DNA from: Deinococcus sp. QL22 | GTDB lineage: Bacteria > Deinococcota > Deinococci > Deinococcales > Deinococcaceae | Direction: 5' to 3' | Length of the DNA stretch: 64,000 bases | Assembly (NCBI RefSeq): GCF_023370075.1 | Contig: NZ_CP097149.1 | Span: 2,664,001-2,728,000 of the forward strand | Shown: positions 43,337 through 54,382 of the stretch, piece after piece | How positions within the stretch are numbered: position 1 is the stretch's first letter | How the letters are laid out: the number at the start of each line of letters is the position of its first letter | The notes under the pieces: model-generated | The model's database searches: none | Told to the model about the DNA's origin: nothing | Seen by the model: the letters and a program-made list of their open reading frames with translations, nothing else | Program-made: the position numbers and the translations under genes

Positions 43337-43634
43337 CCGTAACCGCCCTGACACCGAATCTGTTCCCAACCCAGTCTGGTGCATTCATGCCAGGAGTGTA
43401 AATGATCGACGTCGAATTGGGTAGAGTTCCCGCCCAAGTTGGGATTATATTAAGATTGACACATGGTAGATACAGTCTTATTCTATTCCCAGATCAATCC
43501 AAGCGGTGGGCAGTCCTTGTTGGCCGATTTAATGGGTCTGTCAATCTGTGATAGTCGGAGAATTTAGCCGCAGACTTGGGAACACTTCAAGAATAAGATT
43601 CACCAGCCCATCACTCAGCACAGAGGAGCCAGCC
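43337..43634. promoter_or_regulatory. Divergent control region of the XRE/protease operon
   Basis: It holds TACACT (43395-43400 read on the minus strand), the perfect palindrome TCGACGTCGA (43407-43416), CCCAAGTTGGG (43433-43443) and the promoter at 43456-43484. These palindromes are candidate operators for the XRE protein; none has been tested. Confidence 0.45.
43456..43484 (+). promoter_or_regulatory. Sigma-A-type promoter for the 43635 gene
   Basis: TTGACA (43456-43461), a 17-bp spacer and TATTCT (43479-43484) make a near-consensus promoter, the best in the window. It points to the small TM/coiled-coil gene, with about 145 nt of leader. Confidence 0.7.
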
Positions 43635-43973
43635 ATGACCGGAACAGACCTCGCCGCCGTATTACCGCTGATCGCCAAAAGTGGGGCGGCCACTGTCGTT
43701 ATCGCCCTGCTGTTCGGCCTGTCGCACGTCATTCGTGAGTGGCGCGGCGGCAGCGTTTCCGAGCAAAAAGAACATGACACCCAGCAGCAATTGGCCGAAA
43801 CGGAAGCCCGCCTGCAAGTGGCCGAAGCGCGTGTGCTGACGCTGGCGCAGCAAAATCATGACCTGCGTTATCAGCGCGATTCTGCGCGGGTGCGGCTGGA
43901 ATTTCTGGAACTCAAGCACGGCGAGCAGCCCCGCAGCGTGTGGCCTGTGGATGGGGATGTAAAGCGGGTCTAG
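43635..43973 (+). CDS. Small membrane-anchored coiled-coil protein
   Basis: A 112-residue protein. One membrane segment (TVVIALLFGLSHVI, about residues 17-30) is followed by a long heptad-like helix (QQLAETEARLQVAEARVLTLAQQNHDLRYQRDSARVRLEFLEL). No family is recognised. The ATG at 43635 is preceded by GAGGAG. It is divergent from the XRE/protease operon and is the only gene served by the strong promoter in that gap. It overlaps the convergent Hsp20 gene by 4 bp at the stop codons. Confidence 0.75.
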   Translation: MTGTDLAAVLPLIAKSGAATVVIALLFGLSHVIREWRGGSVSEQKEHDTQQQLAETEARLQVAEARVLTLAQQNHDLRYQRDSARVRLEFLELKHGEQPRSVWPVDGDVKRV

Positions 43974-44386
43974 CTCTCTGTCTCGTCCGCAAGCTCCTGC
44001 GCGGTGGCGTCAATCGTGGGGTGGCGCTTTTCAAATTGGATGGTCAGCACTCCGGCGCTCAGGCGGGCCTCGCCGCTCTGGGGCAGCACGGCTTCCGGAA
44101 ATGTCAGCGTGCGCGTAAATCTGCCCCCCGAACGCTCGGCGCTCAGCACCCGCCCCAGCGCGGCGTCGGGCGCGGGCCGCTCGCCCTGAATGGTCACGGT
44201 GTCGTCTTCTTCCGACAAGGCCAGCGTATCCAGATTCACGCCCGGCACGTCCAGCAGCAAGATCAGGTGAGAATCGCCGTCTATCCAGTCGGCGGCAGGC
44301 GTCCACGGGCGGGCGCTCCCCAGCGTCTCCACCTCTTCGCGCAGGTTCATCAGCTGTTGCAGGCGGGCAAGCACAGGCTCATTCAT
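43970..44386 (-). CDS. Hsp20/alpha-crystallin small heat-shock protein
   Basis: A 138-residue small chaperone. The alpha-crystallin domain runs from about residue 28 to 120: ADWIDGDSHLILLLDVPGVNLDTLALSEEDDTVTIQGER, then RTLTFPEAVLPQSGEARLSAGVLTIQFEKR, in which A-x-x-x-G-V-L is the family signature. It prevents aggregation of unfolding proteins without ATP. The ATG at 44386 is 30 bp from the divergent miaA gene, so the two promoters overlap. Confidence 0.9.
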   Translation of the reverse strand: MNEPVLARLQQLMNLREEVETLGSARPWTPAADWIDGDSHLILLLDVPGVNLDTLALSEEDDTVTIQGERPAPDAALGRVLSAERSGGRFTRTLTFPEAVLPQSGEARLSAGVLTIQFEKRHPTIDATAQELADETES

Positions 44387-44416
44387 AGGCCCAACGCTAC
44401 TAGACTTCTGGGTGTG

Positions 44417-45376
44417 ATGTCTGTCCCGCCTGTCCCGCACCTTCCTGCTCTGCCCATTCTGGCCGCTCCCACCGCTGCCGGAAAAACGGCACTGGCGCTG
44501 CAATTGGCGGCCCAGCATGATCTGGAAATTATCGCCGCCGACGCTTTTACCGTGTACCGGGGCCTGGATATCGGTACGGCCAAGCCCAGCGCCGCCGAAC
44601 GTGGGGCCGCGCCGCATCACCTGTTGGATGTGGCTGACGTGCAGGAAGAGTATGACGTGGGCCGCTACGTGCACGATGCTGAGGCGGCCATTGGTGGCGT
44701 GCTGGCGCGGGGAAATATCCCGCTCATCGTCGGCGGCACTGGGTTTTACCTGAGCGCCCTGACGCGGGGATTGCCGCTCACGCCGCCCTCCGAGCCAGAG
44801 ATGCGGGCCGAGGTAGAAGCTGACCTCGCCGCACGCGGGTTGGACGCGCTTCTGGCCGATATTGCCGCTGCCAACCCCGCTGAGGCCGTGCGGATGCAGC
44901 GCAACCCCCGCCGCGTCGTCCGGGCGCTGGAAGTGTACCGCCACACTGGGCGCTTTCCCGGCGAGTTTGGCCGCACGCAGCCAGCATTTTCCTACCAGGT
45001 CACTGCCTTTACCCGGCCCGCCGCCGAGTTAGAAGAACGCATCAGCGGGCGCGTGGGCACAATGCTGGCGCAGGGTTGGCCCGAAGAAGCGGCATGGTTG
45101 GCCTCCCACCTCGATCCAGAAATCTTGCCCCGGCCTACCGCGTGGCAAGCCCTCGGCTACCGCGAGGCATTGGCCGTATCGCAGGGCAATTTGACCGTGC
45201 AGGCCGCGCAACAGGTCATTACGCTGGCGACCCGCCAATATGCCAAACGTCAACTGACTTGGGCACGCACGCAGTTGGCCGCCCCACCCATTACGCCTGC
45301 ACAGGCCGCCGAGTCGCTGACGGCTCAGCTGGCCCAGTGGCCTACCGCACAGTGGCGTCCAGCACGTCCGATTTAG
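44417..45376 (+). CDS. miaA: tRNA dimethylallyltransferase
   Basis: A 319-residue MiaA, which adds a dimethylallyl group to A37 of tRNAs reading UNN codons. The family blocks VYRGLDIGTAKPS, HHLLDVADVQEEYDVGRY, LIVGGTGFYLSALTRG, RNPRRVVRALEV and the C-terminal QALGYREAL and RQYAKRQLTWAR are intact. The P-loop is APTAAGKT instead of GPTASGKT, and the usual DSMQ(V/I)Y segment reads DAFTVY, so the substrate-facing Gln is absent. The ATG at 44417 fits the family start. Confidence 0.93.
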   Translation: MSVPPVPHLPALPILAAPTAAGKTALALQLAAQHDLEIIAADAFTVYRGLDIGTAKPSAAERGAAPHHLLDVADVQEEYDVGRYVHDAEAAIGGVLARGNIPLIVGGTGFYLSALTRGLPLTPPSEPEMRAEVEADLAARGLDALLADIAAANPAEAVRMQRNPRRVVRALEVYRHTGRFPGEFGRTQPAFSYQVTAFTRPAAELEERISGRVGTMLAQGWPEEAAWLASHLDPEILPRPTAWQALGYREALAVSQGNLTVQAAQQVITLATRQYAKRQLTWARTQLAAPPITPAQAAESLTAQLAQWPTAQWRPARPI

Positions 45377-45615
45377 CCTCAGCGAGCCACGAAATCTTTA
45401 CACCCTGTTCAGTGTTGGCCGCCCTGCCTAAGCGTGTGCCCCGCTCCACCGCAGCACAGGCTAAACTCAGAAGTGAGTTACACCTCATTTTCAGGCGGTA
45501 CGTTAGCGGAACCGGGGGGCCAGCTGGCCTCTTGGTCAGCCGGTTCTCACACACGCCTGCGCGGGCCTGAAACCGGGGCCGCGTTCCGGCAGCACCAGCA
45601 TTAGGGGGAAAGCAC

Positions 45616-46857
45616 ATGAAGCCGAGAGTATTGGGCATGATTTTGGCGGGTGGGCAGGGGTCACGGCTCGCGCCGCTCACGCAAAAGCGCAGCAAGCCCG
45701 CCGTGCCGTTTGGCAGCAAGTACCGCATCATCGATTTCGCCATCAACAACTTTATGAACTCGGGCATGTTCAGCATTTACGTGCTGACTCAGTACAAAGC
45801 CCAGAGCCTCACCGAGCATATTCAGCGGGGTTGGCGCTTCGGCACCTTCCTCAGCGACTATTTTATTACGCTGGTGCCCGCGCAGATGTACCGCCTGGAA
45901 GAGCTCGGCCCCGTGTGGTACCGGGGAACCGCCGACGCCGTGTACCAGAACATGCACCTGATCGACAACTACGACGCCGACTACGTGGCGATTTTCAGCG
46001 GCGACCACATCTACAAGATGAACGTGGAGCACATGCTTCAGACCCACATCGACTCCCGCGCCGACATCACCATCGCGGCCTACCCGATGCCCCAGAGTCA
46101 GGCGCACCAGTTCGGCGTGATGCACGTGAACGAGCGCTGGAAGGTCACCGACTTTTTGGAAAAACCGAAAGACCCGCCCAGCATTCCCGGACGGGAGGGC
46201 GTGAGCCTGACCAGCATGGGAAACTATATTTTCAGCCGCAAGGCGCTGGATGAACTGCTGGAAACCAGCATGTCGGGCGGCGAGGAAGGCTTCGACTTCG
46301 GCAGCGACGTGATTCCGCGTGCCCTATCGGACGGCTATAATGTCATGGCCTACGATTTCCACCGTAATCCCATCCCCGGTCAGGCTGGCCCCAACCTGTA
46401 CTGGCGCGACGTGGGAACGCTGGACGCCTACTTCGAAGCCAACATGGATCTGGTCACGGTCAACCCGGAATTCGATATTTATAACCCCGAATGGCCGCTG
46501 CGAACCAGCAGCGAGTTTTCTCCGCCCGCCAAGTTCGTCCACGAGTCCGATGGGCGCACTGGGCAGGCGTTCAACAGCATCATGGCCGGGGGCACCATCA
46601 TCAGCGGGGCCACGGTTAGAGACAGCGTCTTGGGCCGGAATGTGCGCCTGCACAGCTACGCCGTGGTGGAAAGCTGCGTGCTGTTCGATGACGTGGAAGT
46701 GGGCCGCCACGCCCGCCTGAACCGCGTGATCGTGGACAAAGACGTGGTCATTCCGCCCGGAACCGTGATCGGTCTGAACCGCGAAGACGACTTGGCACGG
46801 GGCTTCACCATGACCGATAGCGGCGTCGTGGTGGTCTCTAAAGGCTATACGTTCTAA
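45616..46857 (+). CDS. glgC: Glucose-1-phosphate adenylyltransferase
   Basis: A 413-residue ADP-glucose pyrophosphorylase, the committed enzyme of glycogen synthesis. The N-terminal nucleotide-binding motif [25 protein letters not shown], the catalytic FSGDHIYKM, the glucose-1-P site DFLEKP and the left-handed beta-helix at the C-terminus ([21 protein letters not shown]) are present. A GGGGGAAAG ribosome site precedes the ATG. It works opposite to glgP at 21.3 kb. Confidence 0.96.
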   Translation: MKPRVLGMILAGGQGSRLAPLTQKRSKPAVPFGSKYRIIDFAINNFMNSGMFSIYVLTQYKAQSLTEHIQRGWRFGTFLSDYFITLVPAQMYRLEELGPVWYRGTADAVYQNMHLIDNYDADYVAIFSGDHIYKMNVEHMLQTHIDSRADITIAAYPMPQSQAHQFGVMHVNERWKVTDFLEKPKDPPSIPGREGVSLTSMGNYIFSRKALDELLETSMSGGEEGFDFGSDVIPRALSDGYNVMAYDFHRNPIPGQAGPNLYWRDVGTLDAYFEANMDLVTVNPEFDIYNPEWPLRTSSEFSPPAKFVHESDGRTGQAFNSIMAGGTIISGATVRDSVLGRNVRLHSYAVVESCVLFDDVEVGRHARLNRVIVDKDVVIPPGTVIGLNREDDLARGFTMTDSGVVVVSKGYTF

Positions 46858-46881
46858 ATTCCGCTTGAACTGAATTCAGCC

Positions 46882-46931
46882 CCACAGCAGAGGCAGGCGC
46901 ATCGGCATAAGTGCGCCTGCCTCTGCTGTGG
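46882..46931. terminator. 20-bp perfect hairpin after glgC
   Basis: The arm 46882-46901 (CCACAGCAGAGGCAGGCGCA) is exactly complementary to 46912-46931, with a 10-nt loop. No T-run follows, so it may protect or process the mRNA end as well as terminate. Confidence 0.75.
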
Positions 46932-46993
46932 TTATCTCCATCTCATTTCGGCTGTGACGCTCCCTTCATTGATGCCCCCGTAGACTGAGCAAC

Positions 46994-48868
46994 GTGAAAT
47001 TCCGCACGTCCTTGACCCTTTCCCTCCTGACTGCTGCTCTTGGCGCGGCTCCTGCTGGGGCGCTAACCCTCACGGTGGAGAGCCAGATTAAAGTCACTGG
47101 CCCCGCCGCAGTGGGTGGCCTGGCGTGGCTGCCGGGCGGCTCGCGTGCCTTGTGCCTGGGCAACCGCCTGCTTGTGCTGGACGGTATGGGCAAGGTGTCC
47201 CGTCTCATCCCCACCGGACAAGCGGCCTGCCAAAGCCTGAACGTGAATCTGGCTGGAACGTTGGCGGCAACCTCGGCGGGCGGCACAGTGAACATCTGGC
47301 GCTTGGGCGACGGCGTGCGCGTGTCCCAACATCCCACCGGGCCTCTAAGTGGGTCTGGGTTCGCCTCAGACAGCGACCTGTTGCTGGCGACTTCAACTGG
47401 AATTGACCGCCTGAACGTGCTGACCGGGGCGCGGCGAGTGGTTCAGAACACCCCTGTGACCGCCCTGTTCGTGGCCCCGGATGGGGTGCGGGCGGTGGTG
47501 GGTTCTGTGGTCGGTACAGGGGCCGCCGGACGCGGGCGGGTGCAACTGATCAACACGACCACGCTGGCGGTGCTGTCTGGAACCATGTGTGACGCCCTTT
47601 GCGTGCCCCAAAATGCCCAATTCGGTGTCAATGGCCGCACGGCTGCGGTGAGGGCCGGGTCTGTGCTGCTGTCTCTGCGCGAGGGCTACCCCAGTTCTAC
47701 CGTCGTGCGCGGCCTGTCTGTCTCTACTCCAGCGTCCGGGTTCCCATTGCCCGATTCCTCGGTGCTGACATTTTTAGACGGCAACGTCGAATCCCGCGAT
47801 TTGCAAACGGGGCGCAGGGAAAGGCAGTTGCCCCTTCAGGGCGTGTTGGCCCAGCCCGTCAGCCTCTCCGGGCCAGGGCGGATCTCGGCCCTGACAGACA
47901 GCGGCGACCTGCTCAGCGCTGATCTCACCTTCCGTGACGTGCAGCGTGTGCCCCTGCCCGCCGTCCTGCTCGGTGGGGGAGAGGGCGCGGCGCTGCTGCC
48001 TTCCGGCGAACTGCGGGCGGGTGCAAAAACGGTATCAGGCGGCTTTGCGGCGGTGCAGACCATGAACAAAAGCACCTGGACGCTCGGCGTTCTCTCGGAG
48101 GAGCGGCAGGAAGTGGGCCTGTTGTCGGGTGGCGCAGTATCGGGCAGTACAGTGCGGGTGCTGACCTCTGTAGCGGCGGCGGAGGGTGCACAAGCCCGCC
48201 TGAGCGTGAACCATTGGGGCAATCACACGCTGGCGTGGAGTGCGGCGGGTGTCACTGCAGTTTCGCAGGCCAGCGGGAAGATGGTGGCGACCCTCAAGCC
48301 CAGTGCGCTGAACCTGGCCCCGGCGGTGTTGGCCGCCTCCGTGCTCACGCTCTCGCCCGACGCTGCCCGCCTGTTCGTGCTGCCTGCTGCCCCCAACGCC
48401 GCGCCGTTCGTGTACACGCTCGCCACCCGCCAACGCGCCCCAATGACGGTTGTGGATCAAAGCGCCAACCTGTCCTATACCTCACTCCAGATCAGCGGCA
48501 AAGGTGCGCTGGCACTGGGTTCTGTGACTGTGGATCAGGTGGCCCAGAGCATCATGGCAGAAGTCGGCCTGTACCGCTCCGGCGAACCCCGTCCCTACGC
48601 CACAATCAAGGCCAATCCGGACGCCACCCGCCAGAACCAGCACCGTTGGAGTCCAGATAGCAGCTTGCTGGCCCTCGTGAACGCCGATGAGCGCGGCTTC
48701 CGCATTGATTTGATAGACGCTGCCACAGGCAAAGTCGCCGCCAGCACTCCGCCTCTTGCCCATGCCCCCGCCTTCTTGTCTTGGTCGCCAGACAATGCCA
48801 GATTGACGGTTGGCGCGGGCCTGCTGGACGCCCTGAACGCAGTGACGGTGTTTGGCGTAAAACCCTAA
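46994..48868 (+). CDS. Exported beta-propeller-like protein
   Basis: A 624-residue protein with a signal peptide (residues 1-23, ending AGALT). The rest is made of repeating four-strand units resembling WD40/YVTN blades: GGLAWLPGGSRALCLGNRLLVLD, LAATSAGGTVNIWRLGD, ALTDSGDLLSADL, and near the end HRWSPDSSLLALVNADERGFRIDLIDAATGKV followed by PAFLSWSPDNARLTV. No catalytic motif is seen, so it is likely a binding or scaffold protein outside the membrane. Blade number was not determined. Confidence 0.78.
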   Translation: MKFRTSLTLSLLTAALGAAPAGALTLTVESQIKVTGPAAVGGLAWLPGGSRALCLGNRLLVLDGMGKVSRLIPTGQAACQSLNVNLAGTLAATSAGGTVNIWRLGDGVRVSQHPTGPLSGSGFASDSDLLLATSTGIDRLNVLTGARRVVQNTPVTALFVAPDGVRAVVGSVVGTGAAGRGRVQLINTTTLAVLSGTMCDALCVPQNAQFGVNGRTAAVRAGSVLLSLREGYPSSTVVRGLSVSTPASGFPLPDSSVLTFLDGNVESRDLQTGRRERQLPLQGVLAQPVSLSGPGRISALTDSGDLLSADLTFRDVQRVPLPAVLLGGGEGAALLPSGELRAGAKTVSGGFAAVQTMNKSTWTLGVLSEERQEVGLLSGGAVSGSTVRVLTSVAAAEGAQARLSVNHWGNHTLAWSAAGVTAVSQASGKMVATLKPSALNLAPAVLAASVLTLSPDAARLFVLPAAPNAAPFVYTLATRQRAPMTVVDQSANLSYTSLQISGKGALALGSVTVDQVAQSIMAEVGLYRSGEPRPYATIKANPDATRQNQHRWSPDSSLLALVNADERGFRIDLIDAATGKVAASTPPLAHAPAFLSWSPDNARLTVGAGLLDALNAVTVFGVKP

Positions 48869-48906
48869 TTCGGGGCTGTAGGACATAGGTGGTCGAAAAA
48901 GATGAA

Positions 48907-48951
48907 GTGTGGATCGTAGGCAGTGGATAAACCACGATCTGCGATCCACAC
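48907..48951. repeat. GTGTGGATCG inverted repeat, copy A
   Basis: GTGTGGATCG and CGATCCACAC are perfect terminal arms; inner GTGG/CCAC also pairs. It lies in the 96-bp gap between two convergent genes. A close relative occurs at 61481-61528. Confidence 0.7.
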
Positions 48952-48964
48952 TCCACGCACGCTT

Positions 48965-50635
48965 TTACACCATCGCGGGTTCTACGTATTCCCCGTACAC
49001 GCCCTTCAGCACGTCCATCTGCTCGCCCAGCGTCACATATGCATGGGCACATTCCAGAAACGCAGGCATGGAATTGGCTCCGGTGACGGCGGTGTCCCTC
49101 AGAGCGGCCAACGCTGCGGCGGTGCGGGCCGGGTCGCGTTCGCGCCGAACCCGTGCCAGCCGTGCTTCCTGCACACGCTCCACTTCCGGGTCGATCAGTT
49201 GCAGCGGCACCTGCACGGCGTCCTGCACAAAGTCGTTCACACCCACGATGATTCGGCTCTTTTTCTCCACTTCGCGCTGGTAGCGGTAGGCCGCCTCAGC
49301 CATTTCCAGCTGGAAAAAGCCGTTGTCGATGCCGACTTCCACGCCGCCCATCGCGCGAATCTGTTCGATGTAGCCCAGCGCGGCAGCTTCTATGTCATTG
49401 GTCAATTTTTCCACGTAATAGCTGCCCGCCAATGGGTCAACCACACCCGCCACACCCGTCTCGTAGGCGATGATCTGCTGCGTTCTGAGAGCAATAGTCG
49501 CGGCTTCTTCGGTGGGTAGGGCCAGTGCCTCGTCGAAGGCGTCGGTGTGCAGGCTTTGCGTGCCGCCCAGCACAGCGGCGAGTGCCTGAATCGCCACCCG
49601 CGCAATGTTGTTCAGCGGCTGCTGTGCGGGCAGACTCACTCCAGCGGTCTGGGAATGTGTTCTCAGCATCCACGATTTGGGATTTTTTGCGCCGTAGCGG
49701 TCACGCATCTGCCGCGCCCAGATACGGCGGGCCGCCCGCAACTTGGCAATTTCTTCAAAAAAGTCGTTGTGAATGTCCCAGAAAAACGAGATGCGCGGCG
49801 CGAATTCGTCTATATCCAGCCCGCGCTCCAGCGCCTTCTCTACATAGTGAAAGCCGTCGGCCAAGGTAAAGGCCAACTCCTGCACGCCCGTCGCGCCCGC
49901 TTCTCTGATGTGATACCCGCTGACCGAAATAAAGTTCCATCTCGGCACCACTTTGGGGCCCCATTCAAAGGTATCGATGACCAGTTTCACGCTGGGCGAG
50001 GGCGGATAGATAAATTCCTTCTGAGCAATAAACTCTTTGAGGATATCGTTTTGGATGGTTCCGCCGATTTTGGTCAGGTCTTTACCTTGCTTTTGGGCGT
50101 TGGCAATGTACATGGCCCAGATTGCATTGGCGGGGCTGTTGATGGTCATAGACGTGGTGACCTGTTCTGGGTCAATGCCCTGAAACAAGATTTCCATATC
50201 GGCAAGGCTGGCAACGGCGACTCCGCATTTGCCCACCTCCCCTTTGCTAAATGGATGATCGGAGTCGTAGCCCATCAGCGTGGGCAAGTCGAAGGCCGTA
50301 CTCAGGCCTGTTTGTCCGGCCCGCAAGAGTGCACGAAAACGCTCGTTGGTCTGTTCGGCACTGCCAAAACCCGCAAACATCCTCATCGTCCAGAGTTTGC
50401 CCCGGTACACGCTGGACTGCACGCCACGTGTATAAGGAAATTCGCCCGGATAGCCGAGGTCGCGCTGTGAATCCCAATCATGTAGATCGTCTTCGGTATA
50501 AATCGGGTCGGGTTCCATATCCGACAGATTTTTATGGTTGTATTTGCGCTCCGGGTGTTTGGCAACGGCGGGCTGATATACACTTTGCAGCCATTCATTC
50601 TTGGTGCTTCGGCGGGCGTTGGGGGGCTGGGTCAT
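48965..50635 (-). CDS. Methylmalonyl-CoA mutase large (catalytic) subunit
   Basis: A 556-residue protein covering the TIM-barrel catalytic domain of methylmalonyl-CoA mutase: [35 protein letters not shown] at the start, [31 protein letters not shown], and [17 protein letters not shown]. It ends before any B12-binding domain (no DxHxxG), so it is the large chain of a split, two-subunit enzyme; the small B12 chain is not in the window. It interconverts methylmalonyl-CoA and succinyl-CoA. The ATG at 50635 has GGAGG 7 nt upstream. Confidence 0.93.
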   Translation of the reverse strand: MTQPPNARRSTKNEWLQSVYQPAVAKHPERKYNHKNLSDMEPDPIYTEDDLHDWDSQRDLGYPGEFPYTRGVQSSVYRGKLWTMRMFAGFGSAEQTNERFRALLRAGQTGLSTAFDLPTLMGYDSDHPFSKGEVGKCGVAVASLADMEILFQGIDPEQVTTSMTINSPANAIWAMYIANAQKQGKDLTKIGGTIQNDILKEFIAQKEFIYPPSPSVKLVIDTFEWGPKVVPRWNFISVSGYHIREAGATGVQELAFTLADGFHYVEKALERGLDIDEFAPRISFFWDIHNDFFEEIAKLRAARRIWARQMRDRYGAKNPKSWMLRTHSQTAGVSLPAQQPLNNIARVAIQALAAVLGGTQSLHTDAFDEALALPTEEAATIALRTQQIIAYETGVAGVVDPLAGSYYVEKLTNDIEAAALGYIEQIRAMGGVEVGIDNGFFQLEMAEAAYRYQREVEKKSRIIVGVNDFVQDAVQVPLQLIDPEVERVQEARLARVRRERDPARTAAALAALRDTAVTGANSMPAFLECAHAYVTLGEQMDVLKGVYGEYVEPAMV

Positions 50636-50725
50636 GGGGAAACCTCCGGGGTGGGGAAGACTAAAAAACAAACGCTCGTTAGGTGGTCTCTAGCCTAGCA
50701 GACCAGAGCCTCAGCCATTCAGCCC

Positions 50726-51697
50726 ATGCTGCCGCCGTCGATCCTCTTTAAGCTGAGTTCAGTGACTTCACCAACCCTGCCTACCACCTCAGCCCTCGCC
50801 CAGTTCAGCCTTGCCGCCCAGCATCCGGTCAGTCTGGGGTGGTGTTCGGAATCAGAGCGCCTGAGCAATCTGGCCGACGAACACGCCTTCGATCTGCAAC
50901 TGGCAACCGATCTGGAGTTGGCGGCTAACCGCGCCCAGTGGATGAACATTTCGCAGCCGCCAGAAGCGTTCCTGAATCAGTGGCTCTCGGTACGGCCTGA
51001 CCTTGACGCCATGCTCAGCATCCGGTTTGAGGGCGCGAATCCCGCTAAGCCTTTTGTGGATGTGAGCGCCACAACGCGCCCCGTGCTGGCCGCCGATCTG
51101 CCCACGCTATCTGCTTTGGCGCACCACACTTATGCAGCGTTTACTCCCCAGCGTCTCCGGTTCTGGTCATCTGCCGAAGCGGGAGCTTTTGGGGGCACAC
51201 AGCCTGACATGCGTGTGCTGGCCGTGCCCGTGCGCGAATTGCAAGGCCGATCCACTCCGCCAGAATTGTCGCTGCGGCCCACGCTGGATAGCTCCCAACT
51301 GGAAACGGCGCGTGAGGCTTATGCCGATGTAGACCGCCTGCATCCGGCGCATCCCGGTCAGGCCCGCATCTTGTCTGAAGAAGATTTGCAAGAGACGATT
51401 GAGGCGGGAACTATGTTCGACGTGCTGCGAGATGGCGAGTGGGTGGGGTACGTGGGGGCGAGAGTTGAAACCCTCTGTGGCCTGCCCGCCTATGTGGTGC
51501 AGGAACTCATTTTAATTCCCAGTACGCGGGGCAACGGCTTCGGCGCGTTCCTGACTCCGATGCTGGCTGAACATCTTCCAGAACAAGAGCGGGTGATGAT
51601 GGGCACGATTCACGTCGGTAATAAAGGCTCTTTGCAGGCTGCTTTGCGTGCAGGCAGGCACGACATCGGCGGCTGGTCATGGCTCCCCCCACTGTGA
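50726..51697 (+). CDS. GNAT-like acetyltransferase
   Basis: A 323-residue protein. The C-terminal 130 residues match a GNAT fold: GYVGARVETLCGLPAYVVQELILIPSTRGNGFGAFL, where the R/G-x-x-G-x-G/A loop binds acetyl-CoA, then GTIHVGNKGSLQAALRAGR. The N-terminal half is an additional domain without a clear family (perhaps a degenerate second GNAT). Substrate unknown. It is divergent from the mutase gene with a 90-bp gap. Confidence 0.78.
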   Translation: MLPPSILFKLSSVTSPTLPTTSALAQFSLAAQHPVSLGWCSESERLSNLADEHAFDLQLATDLELAANRAQWMNISQPPEAFLNQWLSVRPDLDAMLSIRFEGANPAKPFVDVSATTRPVLAADLPTLSALAHHTYAAFTPQRLRFWSSAEAGAFGGTQPDMRVLAVPVRELQGRSTPPELSLRPTLDSSQLETAREAYADVDRLHPAHPGQARILSEEDLQETIEAGTMFDVLRDGEWVGYVGARVETLCGLPAYVVQELILIPSTRGNGFGAFLTPMLAEHLPEQERVMMGTIHVGNKGSLQAALRAGRHDIGGWSWLPPL

Positions 51698-51734
51698 ATT
51701 TGCTTGACCCTGCCCTGACGCCCTACTGATCTGC

Positions 51735-51740
51735 TAGAAT
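51735..51740 (+). promoter_or_regulatory. Extended -10 promoter of typA
   Basis: TGCTAGAAT gives an extended -10 (TG-N-TAGAAT). The predicted start near 51747 leaves a leader of about 170 nt before the ATG at 51916. Confidence 0.5.
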
Positions 51741-51754
51741 CTATGTTTGGGTGT

Positions 51755-51787
51755 CCCGCCCACCAGTGATGTGTGGCGGGCCTTTTC
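51755..51787 (+). promoter_or_regulatory. Terminator-like hairpin in the typA leader
   Basis: CCCGCCCAC pairs with GTGTGGCGGG (one bulged T), followed by CCTTTTC. It lies at the very start of the predicted leader, where an attenuator would stand. No matching anti-terminator was found by eye. Confidence 0.45.
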
Positions 51788-51915
51788 ATGCCGGGGCCGT
51801 TGGGCTTCTAACAGGGCATATCCTGACCGAACTGTCAGGCCAGCGCTCCGGACATGCACCAAGTTCCGCCCTCGCCTCCAGCCCGTTGCTGGTGCGCTTG
51901 CGGGCGGGGGAGAGA

Positions 51916-53703
<1,788 letters not shown>

Positions 53704-53718
53704 GCAACAATTCATCTA

Positions 53719-53755
53719 GCACGCGCCCCGGCTTCGGCTTGGGGCGCGTGCTTTT
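53719..53755 (+). terminator. Rho-independent terminator after typA
   Basis: GCACGCGCCCC and GGGGCGCGTGC form an 11-bp stem with an 11-nt loop, followed by TTTT. Confidence 0.88.
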
Positions 53756-53872
53756 GCTGTTCTGTGGCGGCGTGTCTCTGCCCCAGTAGCCACCATGAAG
53801 GCCTACTTGTCTGACATTCGCCCTTGCATGACCTTGAGGTTGCCCCTATCCTGACCATAGGACTCAGGATTA

Positions 53873-54382
53873 ATGACCCAACTCCAAACCACACCCACCG
53901 TTTCCGCCCCCTCCGACACCTACAATCGCTCGCTGTTGCTGGCGGCTGAAGCGGTGTTGGCGCACCTCCACCCACGCGCTCCGTTGCGATTGGCGCAGGT
54001 CACCTTTGAGGGTGTTGCTTATGCAACTGCGCCCGATGCCGATGCTTTGCGCCTGAACCGCGCTTTGGCCGAAGAAGTCGTGCTGGTGGCGTCTGCGCAG
54101 GCAGCGGCGGGCGTTTTGTTGGGTCTTGCGGCGGGGATCGCTGAATCCCAGCGGAGTGCAGGCGAGTTGCTGGCATTGGCTTTGACCGAACCCGAAGAAC
54201 AGGCCGTCTTGCCCGCGTACCTATCGGTCTTGGAAGCGCGTGCGCGTGTGTTGCTGCGCCGCTCGTGGGCAGAAGTAGAAGTGGTGGCAGCAGGCCTACG
54301 CGAACTGGGGCAACTGGACGCCCGCGACGTAGCCTATCGAATTTCTTGCGCCCAGAGTATTCGCGGCACGCTCCTGAACTAA
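53873..54382 (+). CDS. Hypothetical Ala/Leu-rich protein
   Basis: A 169-residue protein, almost all helix, Ala- and Leu-rich, with no membrane segment. A conserved-looking segment is YRISCAQSIRGTLLN at the C-terminus. AGGA lies 5 nt before the ATG. No family is recognised. It sits between two terminators, so it is its own unit. Confidence 0.6.
   Translation: MTQLQTTPTVSAPSDTYNRSLLLAAEAVLAHLHPRAPLRLAQVTFEGVAYATAPDADALRLNRALAEEVVLVASAQAAAGVLLGLAAGIAESQRSAGELLALALTEPEEQAVLPAYLSVLEARARVLLRRSWAEVEVVAAGLRELGQLDARDVAYRISCAQSIRGTLLN

Noticed and set aside
43940..44416. Plus-strand extension of miaA upstream of 44417
   Set aside because: It would read antisense through the Hsp20 gene; MSVPPVPHL is a normal MiaA start.
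51751..51915. N-terminal extension of TypA to GTG 51751
   Set aside because: It would run through the leader hairpin and has no similarity to the TypA family, which starts at MNMEYRN.
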